From contig NZ_JAKSYL010000066.1 of assembly GCF_022829515.1 (NCBI RefSeq), forward strand, positions 1 to 51,872: a stretch of 51,872 bases of DNA. The letters run 5' to 3'. Positions 8,423 to 16,321 of this stretch are shown here, piece by piece (the first letter of the stretch is position 1; every line of letters begins with the position of its first letter). This DNA is from Methylobacterium sp. J-048 (GTDB lineage Bacteria > Pseudomonadota > Alphaproteobacteria > Rhizobiales > Beijerinckiaceae). The position numbers and the translations under genes were made by a program. The notes below the pieces were generated by a model that was not told where the DNA came from, ran no database searches, and was given only the letters and a program-made list of their open reading frames with translations.

Positions 8423-8986
8423 TTAGGTTTTTGTCCTCGTCCCAAGAGCTGCATAGACCTTGGCCAATCGCGGCCTGATTGAGCTGATCGAACCCTTGCC
8501 GCGCCAGTTCTGCTCGCACCAGTCCATCATGATCTCTTCCAATCTGGCCTGCTCGTCGGGCAGTCCGTCAGGAAGGTTGGCAAGTCGAATGACTTCGACA
8601 AAGAAATCATCCCAGGGCAAGGTTGGCCTGCCTCCCTGTCCCTTAGTAGGTACGTCGTCCATTGGCGGGGGCGGCTGATCTACAGGGTGCAAGTACCGAT
8701 CGACACTTCTTCTATCGACATAGACCGTAAGATTTTCGCCATTAGTCCACATTGATAGCTCATTAGAGCAAACTTGGTCGTTTATTATGCCGGTATCAAA
8801 TATTTCTTTGCCATGAGATCCCATCCAGACACTTGTTGGTATGATCTGGAACCAGTCGTTCATATAATAATAGGCGGCAACCTCACCACCCGCGAACAGA
8901 CTGCCAAGTCCGTCCGCCTCAATCTCTTGGACCAAGTCGGACAAGCTCACGATATGCGGTGGCAGGAACGCGGGCGTGTTTGTCAT
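8423..8986 (-). CDS. Hypothetical protein coupled to the integrase
   Basis: A 187-residue soluble protein whose ATG overlaps the integrase stop codon (8983-8986), so it is made from the integrase transcript. The C-terminal 75 residues ('LPWDDFFVEVIRLANLPDGLPDEQ...MMDWCEQNWRGKGSISSIRPRLAKVY') form a compact helical block. I believe this block recurs in proteins next to integrases in related bacteria, but cannot give it a function. The first half uses more AT-rich codons than the neighbours, a sign of separate origin. Confidence 0.55.
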   Translation of the reverse strand: MTNTPAFLPPHIVSLSDLVQEIEADGLGSLFAGGEVAAYYYMNDWFQIIPTSVWMGSHGKEIFDTGIINDQVCSNELSMWTNGENLTVYVDRRSVDRYLHPVDQPPPPMDDVPTKGQGGRPTLPWDDFFVEVIRLANLPDGLPDEQARLEEIMMDWCEQNWRGKGSISSIRPRLAKVYAALGTRTKT

Positions 8987-10260
8987 TTTGCGATTTGCAT
9001 CAGCTCGACGTTGTCTGCAGCTCCGCCAAACCGCGGCGCGCCGGCCCGGATCGCGTCAGCGACGTAGCTCGGCGCAAGGTGGCCGTAATGCTTCTCGACC
9101 ATCCGCGTGTCGGCGTGACCGAGGTTGCGGGACACCACCATCAGCGGCACGCCGGCCATGACGGACAGCGACGCCCAAGTGTGCCGCAGCCCGTGGAAGC
9201 CGATTACTGGCGTGATCCTGCCGTTGGCGCAGGCGTCTGCCATAGGTCGAAGCTGATGCGACGCCGCCCACGGCTCGCCATTAGACTTCACGAACATGCG
9301 CTCCGTACCGGGGCGACCAGCCACGTGGCGGGCGAAGAAGGCGGCGCCGTCGTCGGTCAGCACGATGTGCCTGGGCTTACCCGACTTCGAGGTGCGGATC
9401 GCGACCGTGCCTGAGTCCGGATTGAAGTCCCGGACTTCCAGGGCGCAGAGCTCGCCGTAGCGGGCGCCTGTCTCTAGGCCAGCCTGCACCATGGCTCGGA
9501 AGCCAGGCTCAGCGGCGTTGATCAGGCGCTTGGCCTCGGCGATCGTGAGGTACCGGACGCGAGCTGCATCGACGTTCTCGAATGGCTCGACGCGACGCCA
9601 GGCTAGGTCCGAGGAGATGCCCCCTCCCCTCCAGGCCCGGTTCAGCGCGCCCTTCAGGATCGTCAGGGTGCGGTTGGCCGACGAGCGGCGCTTGCGCTTC
9701 GTCTCGTCATCGATCGCCATCTCGCCGTAGCGCTGCTCGTTGCCGACCTTGGTCCGGATCCGCGGCGCGGCCTTTGCCATATCGGCGAGCCACTTCTCGA
9801 GCTGTTTGGTGGTGAGCGCCTCGACCTCAATGTCTCCGAGGGTTGGTAGGATATGAGCCCCTGCCCTCTTGCGAGCGTCGACGCCGGTCTTCCGGTTGGC
9901 GTCGAGAAAATCAACGTAGGCGTTCACCGCATCGCGGACGGTGAGCGGCCCTGTCTTCCCGGCAGCGCTGTGGGCTCGCTGGACCATCCTAGAGCGCGCC
10001 AAATCCTGTGCCTGTCGGAAGCTCAGCACGGCGACGCCATCAGGATCGGAGAAATCGTCGGCGACTGCGAGGGTCTCGACCTCGTAGTCCTTGTCGCCGA
10101 TGTAGTGGCGGGCGACCCACTTGCCGGCACCCTTCAGCGGCCGGCGGTAGCCGAGGTGCAGGCCAGGCTCCAGAGTGCGATAGTACGGCTTCCCGCGCGG
10201 CAGCAGCCGTTGGCGTGCGGTGCGGGTATCAAGGTTGGCGTCACGAACACTGCGGGCCAC
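8983..10260 (-). CDS. int: Tyrosine-family integrase
   Basis: A 425-residue site-specific recombinase that inserts and, with an excisionase, removes the element. Residues 1-95 form an arm-binding-like N-terminal region, about 105-215 the SAM-like core-binding domain, and 235-405 the catalytic domain. The catalytic set is visible: R267 ('TGARYGE'), H356-x-x-R359 ('HGLRH'), H382 ('LGHAD') and the nucleophile Y392 ('KHYGH'). It is transcribed away from the half-tRNA-Glu attachment site 150 bp upstream. A TGTCC-N6-TGTCC repeat lies between the gene and the site and may be an arm-type binding site. Confidence 0.93.
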   Translation of the reverse strand: MARSVRDANLDTRTARQRLLPRGKPYYRTLEPGLHLGYRRPLKGAGKWVARHYIGDKDYEVETLAVADDFSDPDGVAVLSFRQAQDLARSRMVQRAHSAAGKTGPLTVRDAVNAYVDFLDANRKTGVDARKRAGAHILPTLGDIEVEALTTKQLEKWLADMAKAAPRIRTKVGNEQRYGEMAIDDETKRKRRSSANRTLTILKGALNRAWRGGGISSDLAWRRVEPFENVDAARVRYLTIAEAKRLINAAEPGFRAMVQAGLETGARYGELCALEVRDFNPDSGTVAIRTSKSGKPRHIVLTDDGAAFFARHVAGRPGTERMFVKSNGEPWAASHQLRPMADACANGRITPVIGFHGLRHTWASLSVMAGVPLMVVSRNLGHADTRMVEKHYGHLAPSYVADAIRAGAPRFGGAADNVELMQIAK

Positions 10261-10282
10261 GGTTGGGCTCCTCTGCAGGCGA

Positions 10283-10298
10283 TGTCCAACAGATGTCC
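10283..10298 (+). repeat. TGTCC-N6-TGTCC motif upstream of int
   Basis: TGTCCAACAGATGTCC, identical over 16 bases to the minus-strand copy at 3799-3814 and related in pattern to the copy at 10491-10506. It sits between the integrase start and the attachment core, where arm-type integrase sites or an int operator are expected. Confidence 0.5.
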
Positions 10299-10409
10299 AA
10301 TATGCGTCCCTACACGTTCATAGACAAGCCTAGGCCGCTACGAGCTATGTATCTGACCACAAACGGAAATGCTGTACGATGATAGACGCCCATAGACATC
10401 GGAGCGTCT

Positions 10410-10453
10410 CTTTCACGGCGAAAACACGGGTTCGATTCCCGTAGGGCGCGCCA
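10410..10453 (+). other. attR: 3' half of a tRNA-Glu(TTC) gene
   Basis: The bases read as the anticodon loop CTTTCAC, the 3' anticodon-stem strand GGCG, a T-arm ACGGG-TTCGATT-CCCGT, acceptor strand AGGGCGC, discriminator G and encoded CCA. The 5' side of the anticodon stem does not pair and no D-arm is present, so this is only the 3' half. The junction therefore lies at the anticodon loop. An integrase that uses a tRNA 3' end leaves such a remnant at the end distal to the restored tRNA, so an intact tRNA-Glu should stand left of position 1 in the same orientation. Confidence 0.85.
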
Positions 10454-10490
10454 ACAAAAACAAGCACTTAGCTCAAGTCGTTGCACTCGG

Positions 10491-10506
10491 TGTCCAGTTT
10501 GTGTCC
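10491..10506 (+). repeat. Third TGTCC-N6-TGTCC motif, right of the attachment core
   Basis: TGTCCAGTTTGTGTCC keeps both TGTCC boxes at the same 11-bp period as the copies at 10283 and 3799 but differs in the spacer. It lies 38 bp beyond the tRNA remnant, in what should be host DNA. It may be chance or the trace of an older element at the same tRNA. Confidence 0.3.
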
Positions 10507-10633
10507 CGTCGAGCGGGCCGGACAACCTTGGACGACGCTGGTTTTGGTCGGCCATCAGCACGTCGCCAATTCATACCGATTAGGTGTCGCGCTCACCGAA
10601 AGCGTGACCATTTGCTCGGAATGGATCTAGGCT

Positions 10634-11488
10634 ATGCTCAACGACACGGTCCCAACCTTTCGGTTTAACCGACCCCGTCTCCCCTCCCCCGCAACTCAGC
10701 CGCTTCACCGCCACGAGCCGTTGAGGGCGTATACCGAGCCGAATGCCGCAAAGCCTGCAAGCAAGCCGGCCGCGTCGCTTCGAACCAACGCTGAGGCCGG
10801 CAGCCGCGACGCCGTGGCCGCCGACGCCGAACGCTTCCTGCACCAAGCCAAGGGTAATGGGTCTCAGCCGCTCGGCAGCTCGGGTTGGCTACAAAGGGCC
10901 GGTTTGAACATCCGCAAGGCGTCGGACGCTCAGCACCTTGAAGCCATCGCGCTGGCCTATGCAACCTACATCCGAATCAGCACCAGCCCGCTGAAGTCCG
11001 CGATCATGGCCGAGCTTGAGACCTTGAGCGGGCGCAAGCGCTCGCGCACGACCCACGACCTGCACCTCATCGTCGAGCGGTTCGTCTCCTACGGCGGCGA
11101 AACCGCGGCCGAGCGACTCGCGGCGCGCAAGCTGATCAGTCGGGATGTGAGGGCGATCCAGCACCTCGAAGCGGCCAAGGTCCTGCCGAGCGGAGTGCAG
11201 GCGCTGGCGGCCACCCCAGGCCAGGGTCTGCACGCTTGGGCGCGTGAGCACGCGGTAGCGAAGCGGGTGTCGTCATCCCCGCCGGGGGCCATCGCAGCTG
11301 CTCGACAAGCGAAGGCCGAAGCGCAGCAGCGCGTACTGTTCCACGAGGTGACGATCACGACACGGCGGCCGGACGGATCTCGGAAGGCTCAACGGCGCTA
11401 CGTGATTACCGGCCTGTTGGGGGATGAGATTGTGGGGCTACGACGGCGCTTGAAGGGGCTGGAAGCGAGATCCGCGCACAAAGCTTAG
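10634..11488 (+). CDS. Hypothetical protein
   Basis: A 284-residue soluble protein of no family known to me. Residues 1-75 are Pro/Ala/Arg-rich and probably disordered. Residues 80-190 form a helical block ('HLEAIALAYATYIRISTSP...RTTHDLHLIVERFVSYGGETAAERLAARKLISRDVRAI'). The C-terminus is basic and ends in a predicted helix. It is the first gene outside the prophage. No TM segment or enzyme motif is seen. Nothing is visible in the 180 bases before it, apart from the repeat at 10491, or in the 253 bases after it. Confidence 0.55.
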   Translation: MLNDTVPTFRFNRPRLPSPATQPLHRHEPLRAYTEPNAAKPASKPAASLRTNAEAGSRDAVAADAERFLHQAKGNGSQPLGSSGWLQRAGLNIRKASDAQHLEAIALAYATYIRISTSPLKSAIMAELETLSGRKRSRTTHDLHLIVERFVSYGGETAAERLAARKLISRDVRAIQHLEAAKVLPSGVQALAATPGQGLHAWAREHAVAKRVSSSPPGAIAAARQAKAEAQQRVLFHEVTITTRRPDGSRKAQRRYVITGLLGDEIVGLRRRLKGLEARSAHKA

Positions 11489-11741
11489 CTGAGATGACCG
11501 AGCCTTCGGCTGAGCGGCATCGAATCGACCAACTGCCACTATGCGCCATGAGCTGAAGTTGGCCGCCCGCCCGGAAGCAGACGTTCCGCGTTCGACCCAT
11601 GTCGGGCGTGCGGAGCGGCGTCAGAGCTTCCCAAAAGCGGTCATATGCCTGTCGCCATACAGGGGCCGGTCGGGGTGGAAAACGGACTGTTCATCGCGGT
11701 GTTCGATTGAGGAACTTGTGATCGCTTTGGGAAGTGCGACG

Positions 11742-12677
11742 CTAGGCAGCTCCACCAACATCGCAGGTCAAATCTCTCTGGAAAGACAGCCATCCGACCT
11801 GGAGATGTGGAACGCTAAAGTTGTGAAAGGTAATGTTGAGCCTGATAGCCGCCGCCGCCACTGCAGCGCCAGCGAAGCAGTCGACAAGATAGTGACCACC
11901 ATGAGTAAGGGCGGTGATGCAGAACCCTGCGCAAATGGGCAGCACGCAGAGGAATAGACATCGCACGGCTTTCGTCGCATGCAACGCTAGCACCGCAATC
12001 GCCACATGCATGGATGGAAAAGATACGAGACCTCCCGATGCGGCGCGGCTGAATTGAGGCATGTCACCCGAGCGCAATGCATACAAGCAGTCCAGCGGCG
12101 TTGCCCCTGTCGCTAGAGCAGCAGTCTCAGAGTCCAGCAGCGAGGCTGCACCTGCTGCCGGTAGCAGCGCACAGATCATAAATGCGAGTAAGAATGCTAT
12201 TAAAGCAGAAGTAAAGAAGCGTTCCCCGATATTTGATCGGTTTTTAAGTGCCAAATCGCTCAAAGTCAAAAGAACAATAAGCGCGGGGAACAGATTGTAT
12301 ATCTCTCCGAGGGCATCGGCTATTTTAGGGTGATCTTTGATCCAGGACATCAGCTTGATATAATCGCAACCGATAAATTTATCTGCCGCCAGCAGTGTAT
12401 CGTCAATCAACGGAAGAGAAAATATTTGAATGCTATAGCTTAAGCTTATAGTTGCGCTCCAGCCAAATAGAAGCGCCGTAGACAACATTAAAAATCTGCT
12501 TACAATATTTCTTTGGATAATTTCTCGAATATTATCGAGATTGAATATTTTCATAATCATGAATATAAACGAGATGCCTCCGAATAACAGAGCTTCGTCT
12601 CGTAGTCCGAACCGCGGCGGCAAAAATCTATTGATTTCCGAGACAATTGCTGCTGCGGCGGTCGCCGCTACAATCAA
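11742..12677 (-). CDS. PAP2-superfamily membrane protein
   Basis: A 311-residue membrane protein with about six hydrophobic segments. The C-terminal half has the PAP2/Aur1-type signature: 'SFPSMHVA' (about residue 217) and 'THGGHYLVDCFAGA' (about 257), with the two His and Asp that form the phosphate-transfer site. Such proteins remove or transfer lipid phosphate head groups in the membrane. The start is uncertain: TTG 12677 follows a stop almost directly, and no clear ribosome site is present. The middle of the gene is much more AT-rich than its surroundings, which suggests transfer from another source. Confidence 0.75.
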   Translation of the reverse strand: MIVAATAAAAIVSEINRFLPPRFGLRDEALLFGGISFIFMIMKIFNLDNIREIIQRNIVSRFLMLSTALLFGWSATISLSYSIQIFSLPLIDDTLLAADKFIGCDYIKLMSWIKDHPKIADALGEIYNLFPALIVLLTLSDLALKNRSNIGERFFTSALIAFLLAFMICALLPAAGAASLLDSETAALATGATPLDCLYALRSGDMPQFSRAASGGLVSFPSMHVAIAVLALHATKAVRCLFLCVLPICAGFCITALTHGGHYLVDCFAGAAVAAAAIRLNITFHNFSVPHLQVGWLSFQRDLTCDVGGAA

Positions 12678-13093
12678 GCTTTAAGTCCGCTTACGCATGA
12701 ACGTAGAGTAGGGTCGCGGTACTTTACATTTGGTTACATTTCAATTTGACGTTGGTTGTTCGGGGTTAGGGCGTCGAAAAGGCGAACACGAAGTCCATGC
12801 GCGTTGTCTCGATGTCGCCCTTTACGGCGGGTCTGAGTGGTCTGCTTCGATCCATTGCCGCTCACAGTGTACCGACCCGACACCACGCGCTCAGTCGTCA
12901 AGCACAGTATACCATGCTGCCGCGGATCCGACTTGCGAGGGTTCTGCAAAGGATCGGAAACAGGCCCGGCCGCTACGTCTGCTTCCCTACATTGTCGCCC
13001 GAAAGCGGACGGGCAGAAAACCACCCATCCCAGTCGTAGGTCTCTGCCTCACCAGGGGGCCTGCAAACGGACGTTCCCGGTTTCTGCAAATGG
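12678..13093. other. Stretch without a supported gene
   Basis: Several short frames overlap here on both strands, but all read as Arg/Ser/Pro-rich shadows. I see no RNA gene, terminator or clear repeat. Confidence 0.5.
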
Positions 13094-13522
13094 TCATACC
13101 TCGACGTCGTAAGCGGCGAGCTCGGGCAGCATCGCCTCGATCACGAAATCCGCGAATGCCGCTGGCACGTCGAGGTAGAACTCGCGATCGGAATAGGCAC
13201 CGACATGAGCTGGCAGCCCCCGTGCTGTGAACCACGAGGCCAGCCGGGCGAGGTCGGCTTCCGGGGTGGCGCTGAGGAACGAGATCTGTGAGCGATCCCG
13301 GTCGACATCCCGGTGCCCGGTGTCACTGCAACTGAGCTGAAGGTCGACGTTGGCCCCGGGTTGCCGCAACCACACGGCGCGTTCGGTGCGCCGCAGCTCC
13401 ACAAACCCCAGCTGCTGGACGAACATGTCCACGACGGTCTGGAAATGAGCCGGGTTGACCCGGTTGGCGACGTGGTTGAACCGCAAGACCCAACTCCGTC
13501 CCATCCCAGTGGGAAACGGCAT
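13094..13522 (-). CDS. VOC (glyoxalase-fold) family protein
   Basis: A 142-residue protein with the paired beta-alpha-beta-beta-beta layout of the VOC superfamily. The first module begins 'VLRFNHVANRVNPAHFQTVVDMFVQQLGFVELRR', with a potential metal His at residue 17; the second ends in 'AYSDREFYLDVPAAFADFVIE'. Relatives include glyoxalases, dioxygenases and antibiotic-resistance proteins, so the substrate is unknown. The second Met (residue 7, MGRSW) is an alternative start. It stands alone with no functional neighbours. Confidence 0.65.
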   Translation of the reverse strand: MPFPTGMGRSWVLRFNHVANRVNPAHFQTVVDMFVQQLGFVELRRTERAVWLRQPGANVDLQLSCSDTGHRDVDRDRSQISFLSATPEADLARLASWFTARGLPAHVGAYSDREFYLDVPAAFADFVIEAMLPELAAYDVEV

Positions 13523-13842
13523 AAAGGATGGGTTCGAAGGCGTCGAGGAACCGATCGATGGAGTTAAGGCTGAGGTTCCTCCGGCCCCAGCACCTACCCT
13601 ATAGCCTCGCCCAGCCGAGCTTGGCCATACGCGTCACATCGATCGCGATGAGACTATATGGCAGGCAACGAAAAAACCTTACAGGCAGCGTCTTCGACCC
13701 GGTTGAGCCGAACGGAAGCGGGTTTGAGGGCATCGAGGGGCTGGTTGAAGGTTTTGGGCAACTGCACCTGGGCGCCGACGCCTGAACCCCCTACCCACCC
13801 TCGCAAAAGCCTGTGTATCGCGTGCATCCCGTGCAGGGCCGA
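13523..13842. other. Stretch without a supported gene
   Basis: No convincing frame, repeat or RNA signal is seen between the VOC gene and the HTH remnant. It lies in a patchy segment and may be gene debris. Confidence 0.45.
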
Positions 13843-14096
13843 TCAACGCCGCTTTCGTCCCGCCGGCAGGGGTGACGGCTCGGCCTCATCGCTCGCCGGC
13901 ACCGCCAGCAGGTCGAGGATGTCCACCGCCAAAGCCGTCGCCAAGCGGTCGAGCAGATCCACGGTCGGGTTGAATTCGCGCCGCTCGATACCGCTCACGT
14001 AGGTGCGGTCTACGCCGGCATCGACCGCCAGACTTTCCTGGGTGATGCCGCGCTCAACCCGCAGCCGCCGCAGGTTCCAGGCGACGCGCGCTCGGT
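13843..14096 (-). pseudogene. 5'-truncated XRE-type HTH regulator
   Basis: Read from about 14096 to the stop at 13843, the frame encodes a clear Cro/cI-type HTH domain: 'NLRRLRVERGITQESLA...GVDRTYVSGIERRE', then 'NPTVDLLDRLATALAVDILDLL' and a Pro/Arg tail. Upstream of the HTH the frame runs without ATG, GTG or TTG into a TGA, so the normal N-terminal start is lost. The break falls where the next truncated gene begins on the other strand. Confidence 0.65.
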
Positions 14097-14291
14097 CTCG
14101 CCCGCCGCTCCGACACGCAGGAAGGGCTGATCCACGTCGTCATGATGGGAGCCGCCATCGGGCTGGAGATCGTCGCCACCCTGCCGGACGACGACAAGGG
14201 CCGCGCCGTTGCCGACTTCACCGGCCCGGCGGTCCTGCGTGCCGCTGAATTGGCTGAGACCGAATTCGCCGCCCGCCCGGAGGCCTGCTGA
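14097..14291 (+). pseudogene. 3' fragment of an unidentified gene
   Basis: About 64 codons end at TGA 14289-14291 and read like a true protein: 'GLIHVVMMGAAIGLEIVATLPDDD' followed by 'ADFTGPAVLRAAELAETEF'. No start codon precedes it except internal Met codons, and the frame abuts the truncated HTH gene on the opposite strand. A recombination or deletion at about 14096 probably removed both 5' ends. The family is not recognised. The internal ATG could still give a short peptide. Confidence 0.5.
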
Positions 14292-14389
14292 TATCCGACC
14301 CCGACCGTAGCCCCATCCCAGCCACTCAGACGAAGTGCGGTGGCAGGACATTTGCCACCCTTCAAAGCCGATCAGCCGAGGTTCAAGCC

Positions 14390-15187
14390 ATGCACTACAT
14401 CATTCATGGGCGATCCGAAGAAACCGCTCCGACTATCTTGCTGTCGGCCGGGCTCGGCGGCTTGGGCATCTACTGGAAGCCTCAACTTGACGCTCTCGGC
14501 GAACAGTACCGTGTCGTGGTCTACGATCACCGCGGAACTGGCAGGAACTGGGAAGAGCTGCCTTCCGAATATACGATTGCGGATATGGCTGATGACGTGC
14601 TCGACGTCCTGGATCGAGCAGGCGTGCAACGTTGCCACTTCGTTGGCCACGCGCTCGGCGGCCTGGTCGGCATTGATCTCGCTCTGCGTGCAGCGGAACG
14701 CCTGTCGAGCTTGGTCCTCGTCAACGCCTGGGCGAAGGTCGACACCCACACCCGGCGTTGCTTCGATGTCCGTACTGCGTTGCTGAAACACGGAGGTCCC
14801 GAAGCTTACCTGCGGGCCCAGCCGATCTTCCTGTACCCCGCCCCGTGGCTCTCGCGGCATGCAGAGCGGGTGGCACGGGAGGAAGTCGAAGGCATCCGGC
14901 ATTTCCAGGGGAGCCACAATCTGCATGCCCGCCTCGGGGCACTCCTCGCGTTCGATGCCGAGGGGCGACTGGGCGAAATTCAGGTGCCGACGCTGGTCGC
15001 TGCTTCGCGCGACGATGTGCTGGTCCCGTACACGCGCTCGGAAGATCTCGCTCGCGCCATCCCGGCCTCGCGCTTGGCGCTCGCTGCCGAAGGCGGGCAC
15101 GCCCATTCAGCCACAGATCCTGATCGGTTCAACGCCGATCTGATCGGCTACTTCAGTGAGGCAACCCATGCCCGCCACCCCCATTGA
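14390..15187 (+). CDS. rutD: RutD-like alpha/beta hydrolase
   Basis: A 265-residue alpha/beta-hydrolase that matches RutD, the putative aminoacrylate hydrolase of the Rut pyrimidine-degradation pathway. Typical features are the opening 'MHYIIHGRSEETAPTILLSAGLGG', the nucleophile-elbow position 'GHALGG' (residues 86-91) in which Ala replaces the usual Ser, as in RutD, and 'RDDVLVPYTRS' with 'GGHAHSATDPDRFN' near the end, giving the late Asp and His. No other rut gene is in view, so it is a relict of an operon or acts alone. It overlaps the next start by 20 bases. Confidence 0.78.
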   Translation: MHYIIHGRSEETAPTILLSAGLGGLGIYWKPQLDALGEQYRVVVYDHRGTGRNWEELPSEYTIADMADDVLDVLDRAGVQRCHFVGHALGGLVGIDLALRAAERLSSLVLVNAWAKVDTHTRRCFDVRTALLKHGGPEAYLRAQPIFLYPAPWLSRHAERVAREEVEGIRHFQGSHNLHARLGALLAFDAEGRLGEIQVPTLVAASRDDVLVPYTRSEDLARAIPASRLALAAEGGHAHSATDPDRFNADLIGYFSEATHARHPH

Positions 15188-15524
15188 GGCGGCCGCCGAC
15201 GCCCTGTTGCGCATCGTCGTTACGGGCGAGCGGGAGCGCAGCGCCGCTGCCAACTCCAGCTGGGCCAAGGGCAAGCCGTGGATTGACACCAGGGCTCCGG
15301 CGGCCGCGGATACCCTCGACGTCGCCGGCCTCGCTGCGGATCCAATCGGCACCGCTTGCCGGGCCGAACTGCGCCGCATCGGCCACGCCCTGCACGCCGC
15401 CAACCCGGGCGAGGACTTCGTCGCCCTGTCCGTCGAGATCGCGGAAATGGACCCGACACACGCGGGCTGGCGGCCAATGGTTCTTGAGATGGCTTGGCAC
15501 GGGGTCGGAGGGCGCCCGTCGTGA
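15168..15524 (+). CDS. Hypothetical protein overlapping rutD
   Basis: A 118-residue protein of unknown function. I use ATG 15168 ('MPATPIEAAADALLRIV'); an in-frame GTG at 15156 is possible. It has an N-terminal helix, a polar middle 'SSWAKGKPWIDTRAP', and a C-terminal helix ending 'GWRPMVLEMAWHG'. The overlap with the 3' end of rutD suggests coupling, but nothing links the two functionally. Confidence 0.45.
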   Translation: MPATPIEAAADALLRIVVTGERERSAAANSSWAKGKPWIDTRAPAAADTLDVAGLAADPIGTACRAELRRIGHALHAANPGEDFVALSVEIAEMDPTHAGWRPMVLEMAWHGVGGRPS

Positions 15525-15596
15525 CCGGCCTACACCAGCCAGTTTAGCCCTTGGCGCCTGGCCTCTATCAAACAGGTAGGACGCCGGTCCGATCCC

Positions 15597-15701
15597 TCAC
15601 GCGAAGTGTGAAGGCAGGCTCAGCGCCTGAGCGTAGCTCATCAGCGCGAAAGCTCCGCCGATCAGCGTGGCAGCTATGGTGATGCGGTTCGTCCAGGTCA
15701 T
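15597..15701 (-). CDS. Small protein with N-terminal hydrophobic segment
   Basis: A 34-residue frame from ATG 15701 with GGAG six bases before it. The sequence 'MTWTNRITIAATLIGGAFAL' followed by 'MSYAQALSLPSHFA' looks like a signal peptide with an AQA-type cleavage site or a single-pass membrane peptide. An in-frame ATG at 15713 would add four residues. Ribosome site and composition support it, but no homolog is known to me. Confidence 0.45.
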   Translation of the reverse strand: MTWTNRITIAATLIGGAFALMSYAQALSLPSHFA

Positions 15702-15837
15702 CGTCGGCTCCATCGGGTTCGCGACTGTCGTCGCCGTGTGATCCCGATGTATGCCCAAGATTTCCGGCCTGACGTGTTCCGGGACACCTATGGTGCGATT
15801 GATCCTCCGAGCCTTCCCAGTAAACCCCAGCCCGCAT

Positions 15838-16170
15838 TCAGATCGTCTCGTAGGCGAACAGGATCGCGATCATCGACAGGCTGGCCAACCCAAGGACGAA
15901 GCAGATGTCGGCACATCGCTCCAGACGGACTGCCAGCTCGTTCTCAGCCGTCAGGCGGATCGACAGGTAGGAAGTAACCGCACTGACCAGGAACAGGATT
16001 GCGGTCAGGGCGGCATACTCGTCGACGTGGCTCGGTCCGATCCGGGCTTCGAGGAGTTTCACCAGGCCGATCAGCGTGGTGCACACGCCGACCATCGTGC
16101 CCGCGTTCGGCAGGATGTGGCGCGATAGCCCGTCCCCTTCCGACCTTGATGCTCTTCGCCGTTCGATCAT
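15838..16170 (-). CDS. Small membrane protein, three predicted TM helices
   Basis: A 110-residue protein from ATG 16170. After a basic N-terminus it has hydrophobic segments at about residues 22-38 ('NAGTMVGVCTTLIGLVKLL'), 50-66 ('ALTAILFLVSAVTSYLSIRL') and 84-105 ('DICFVLGLASLSMIAILFAY'), with 'RLERC' between the last two. Function unknown. It is divergent from zwf, whose start is 151 bases away. Confidence 0.6.
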   Translation of the reverse strand: MIERRRASRSEGDGLSRHILPNAGTMVGVCTTLIGLVKLLEARIGPSHVDEYAALTAILFLVSAVTSYLSIRLTAENELAVRLERCADICFVLGLASLSMIAILFAYETI

Positions 16171-16321
16171 CCGGCCCGCTCCCGCGTCCGTGCGCAGGCT
16201 GCCTTCTACTGCACCCAGCGTTCTGCGCCTGCCGCCTGCATGCCCAGGCAATCTGGTGATTGGCACTCCTGTTGCTGACGGCCTGTCGCAAGGATCTTGA
16301 CGTGCCTCGCGGAGCAGTGCT

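Larger units (their letters stand above)
1..10453. mobile_element. Right end of a prophage or phage-like island
   Basis: All genes here are on the minus strand and carry phage functions: integrase, AlpA-type regulator, primase-helicase, both terminase subunits, a gp10-like protein and a tail hub protein. The right boundary is set by a 3' half-tRNA-Glu at 10410-10453, next to the integrase promoter side. The left end lies outside the window. Many neighbouring genes overlap by 1-4 nt (3388/3391, 7348, 7629/7632, 7916/7919, 8983/8986), as in compact phage operons. No head, portal, protease or lysis genes are visible, so completeness cannot be judged; it could be a full prophage or a satellite with packaging genes. 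Confidence 0.88.

Noticed and set aside
10310..10561. 83-residue minus-strand ORF across the att site
   Set aside because: It is antisense to the tRNA-Glu remnant; 'RALRESNPCFRRERDAP' is the translation of tRNA sequence, a common false call.
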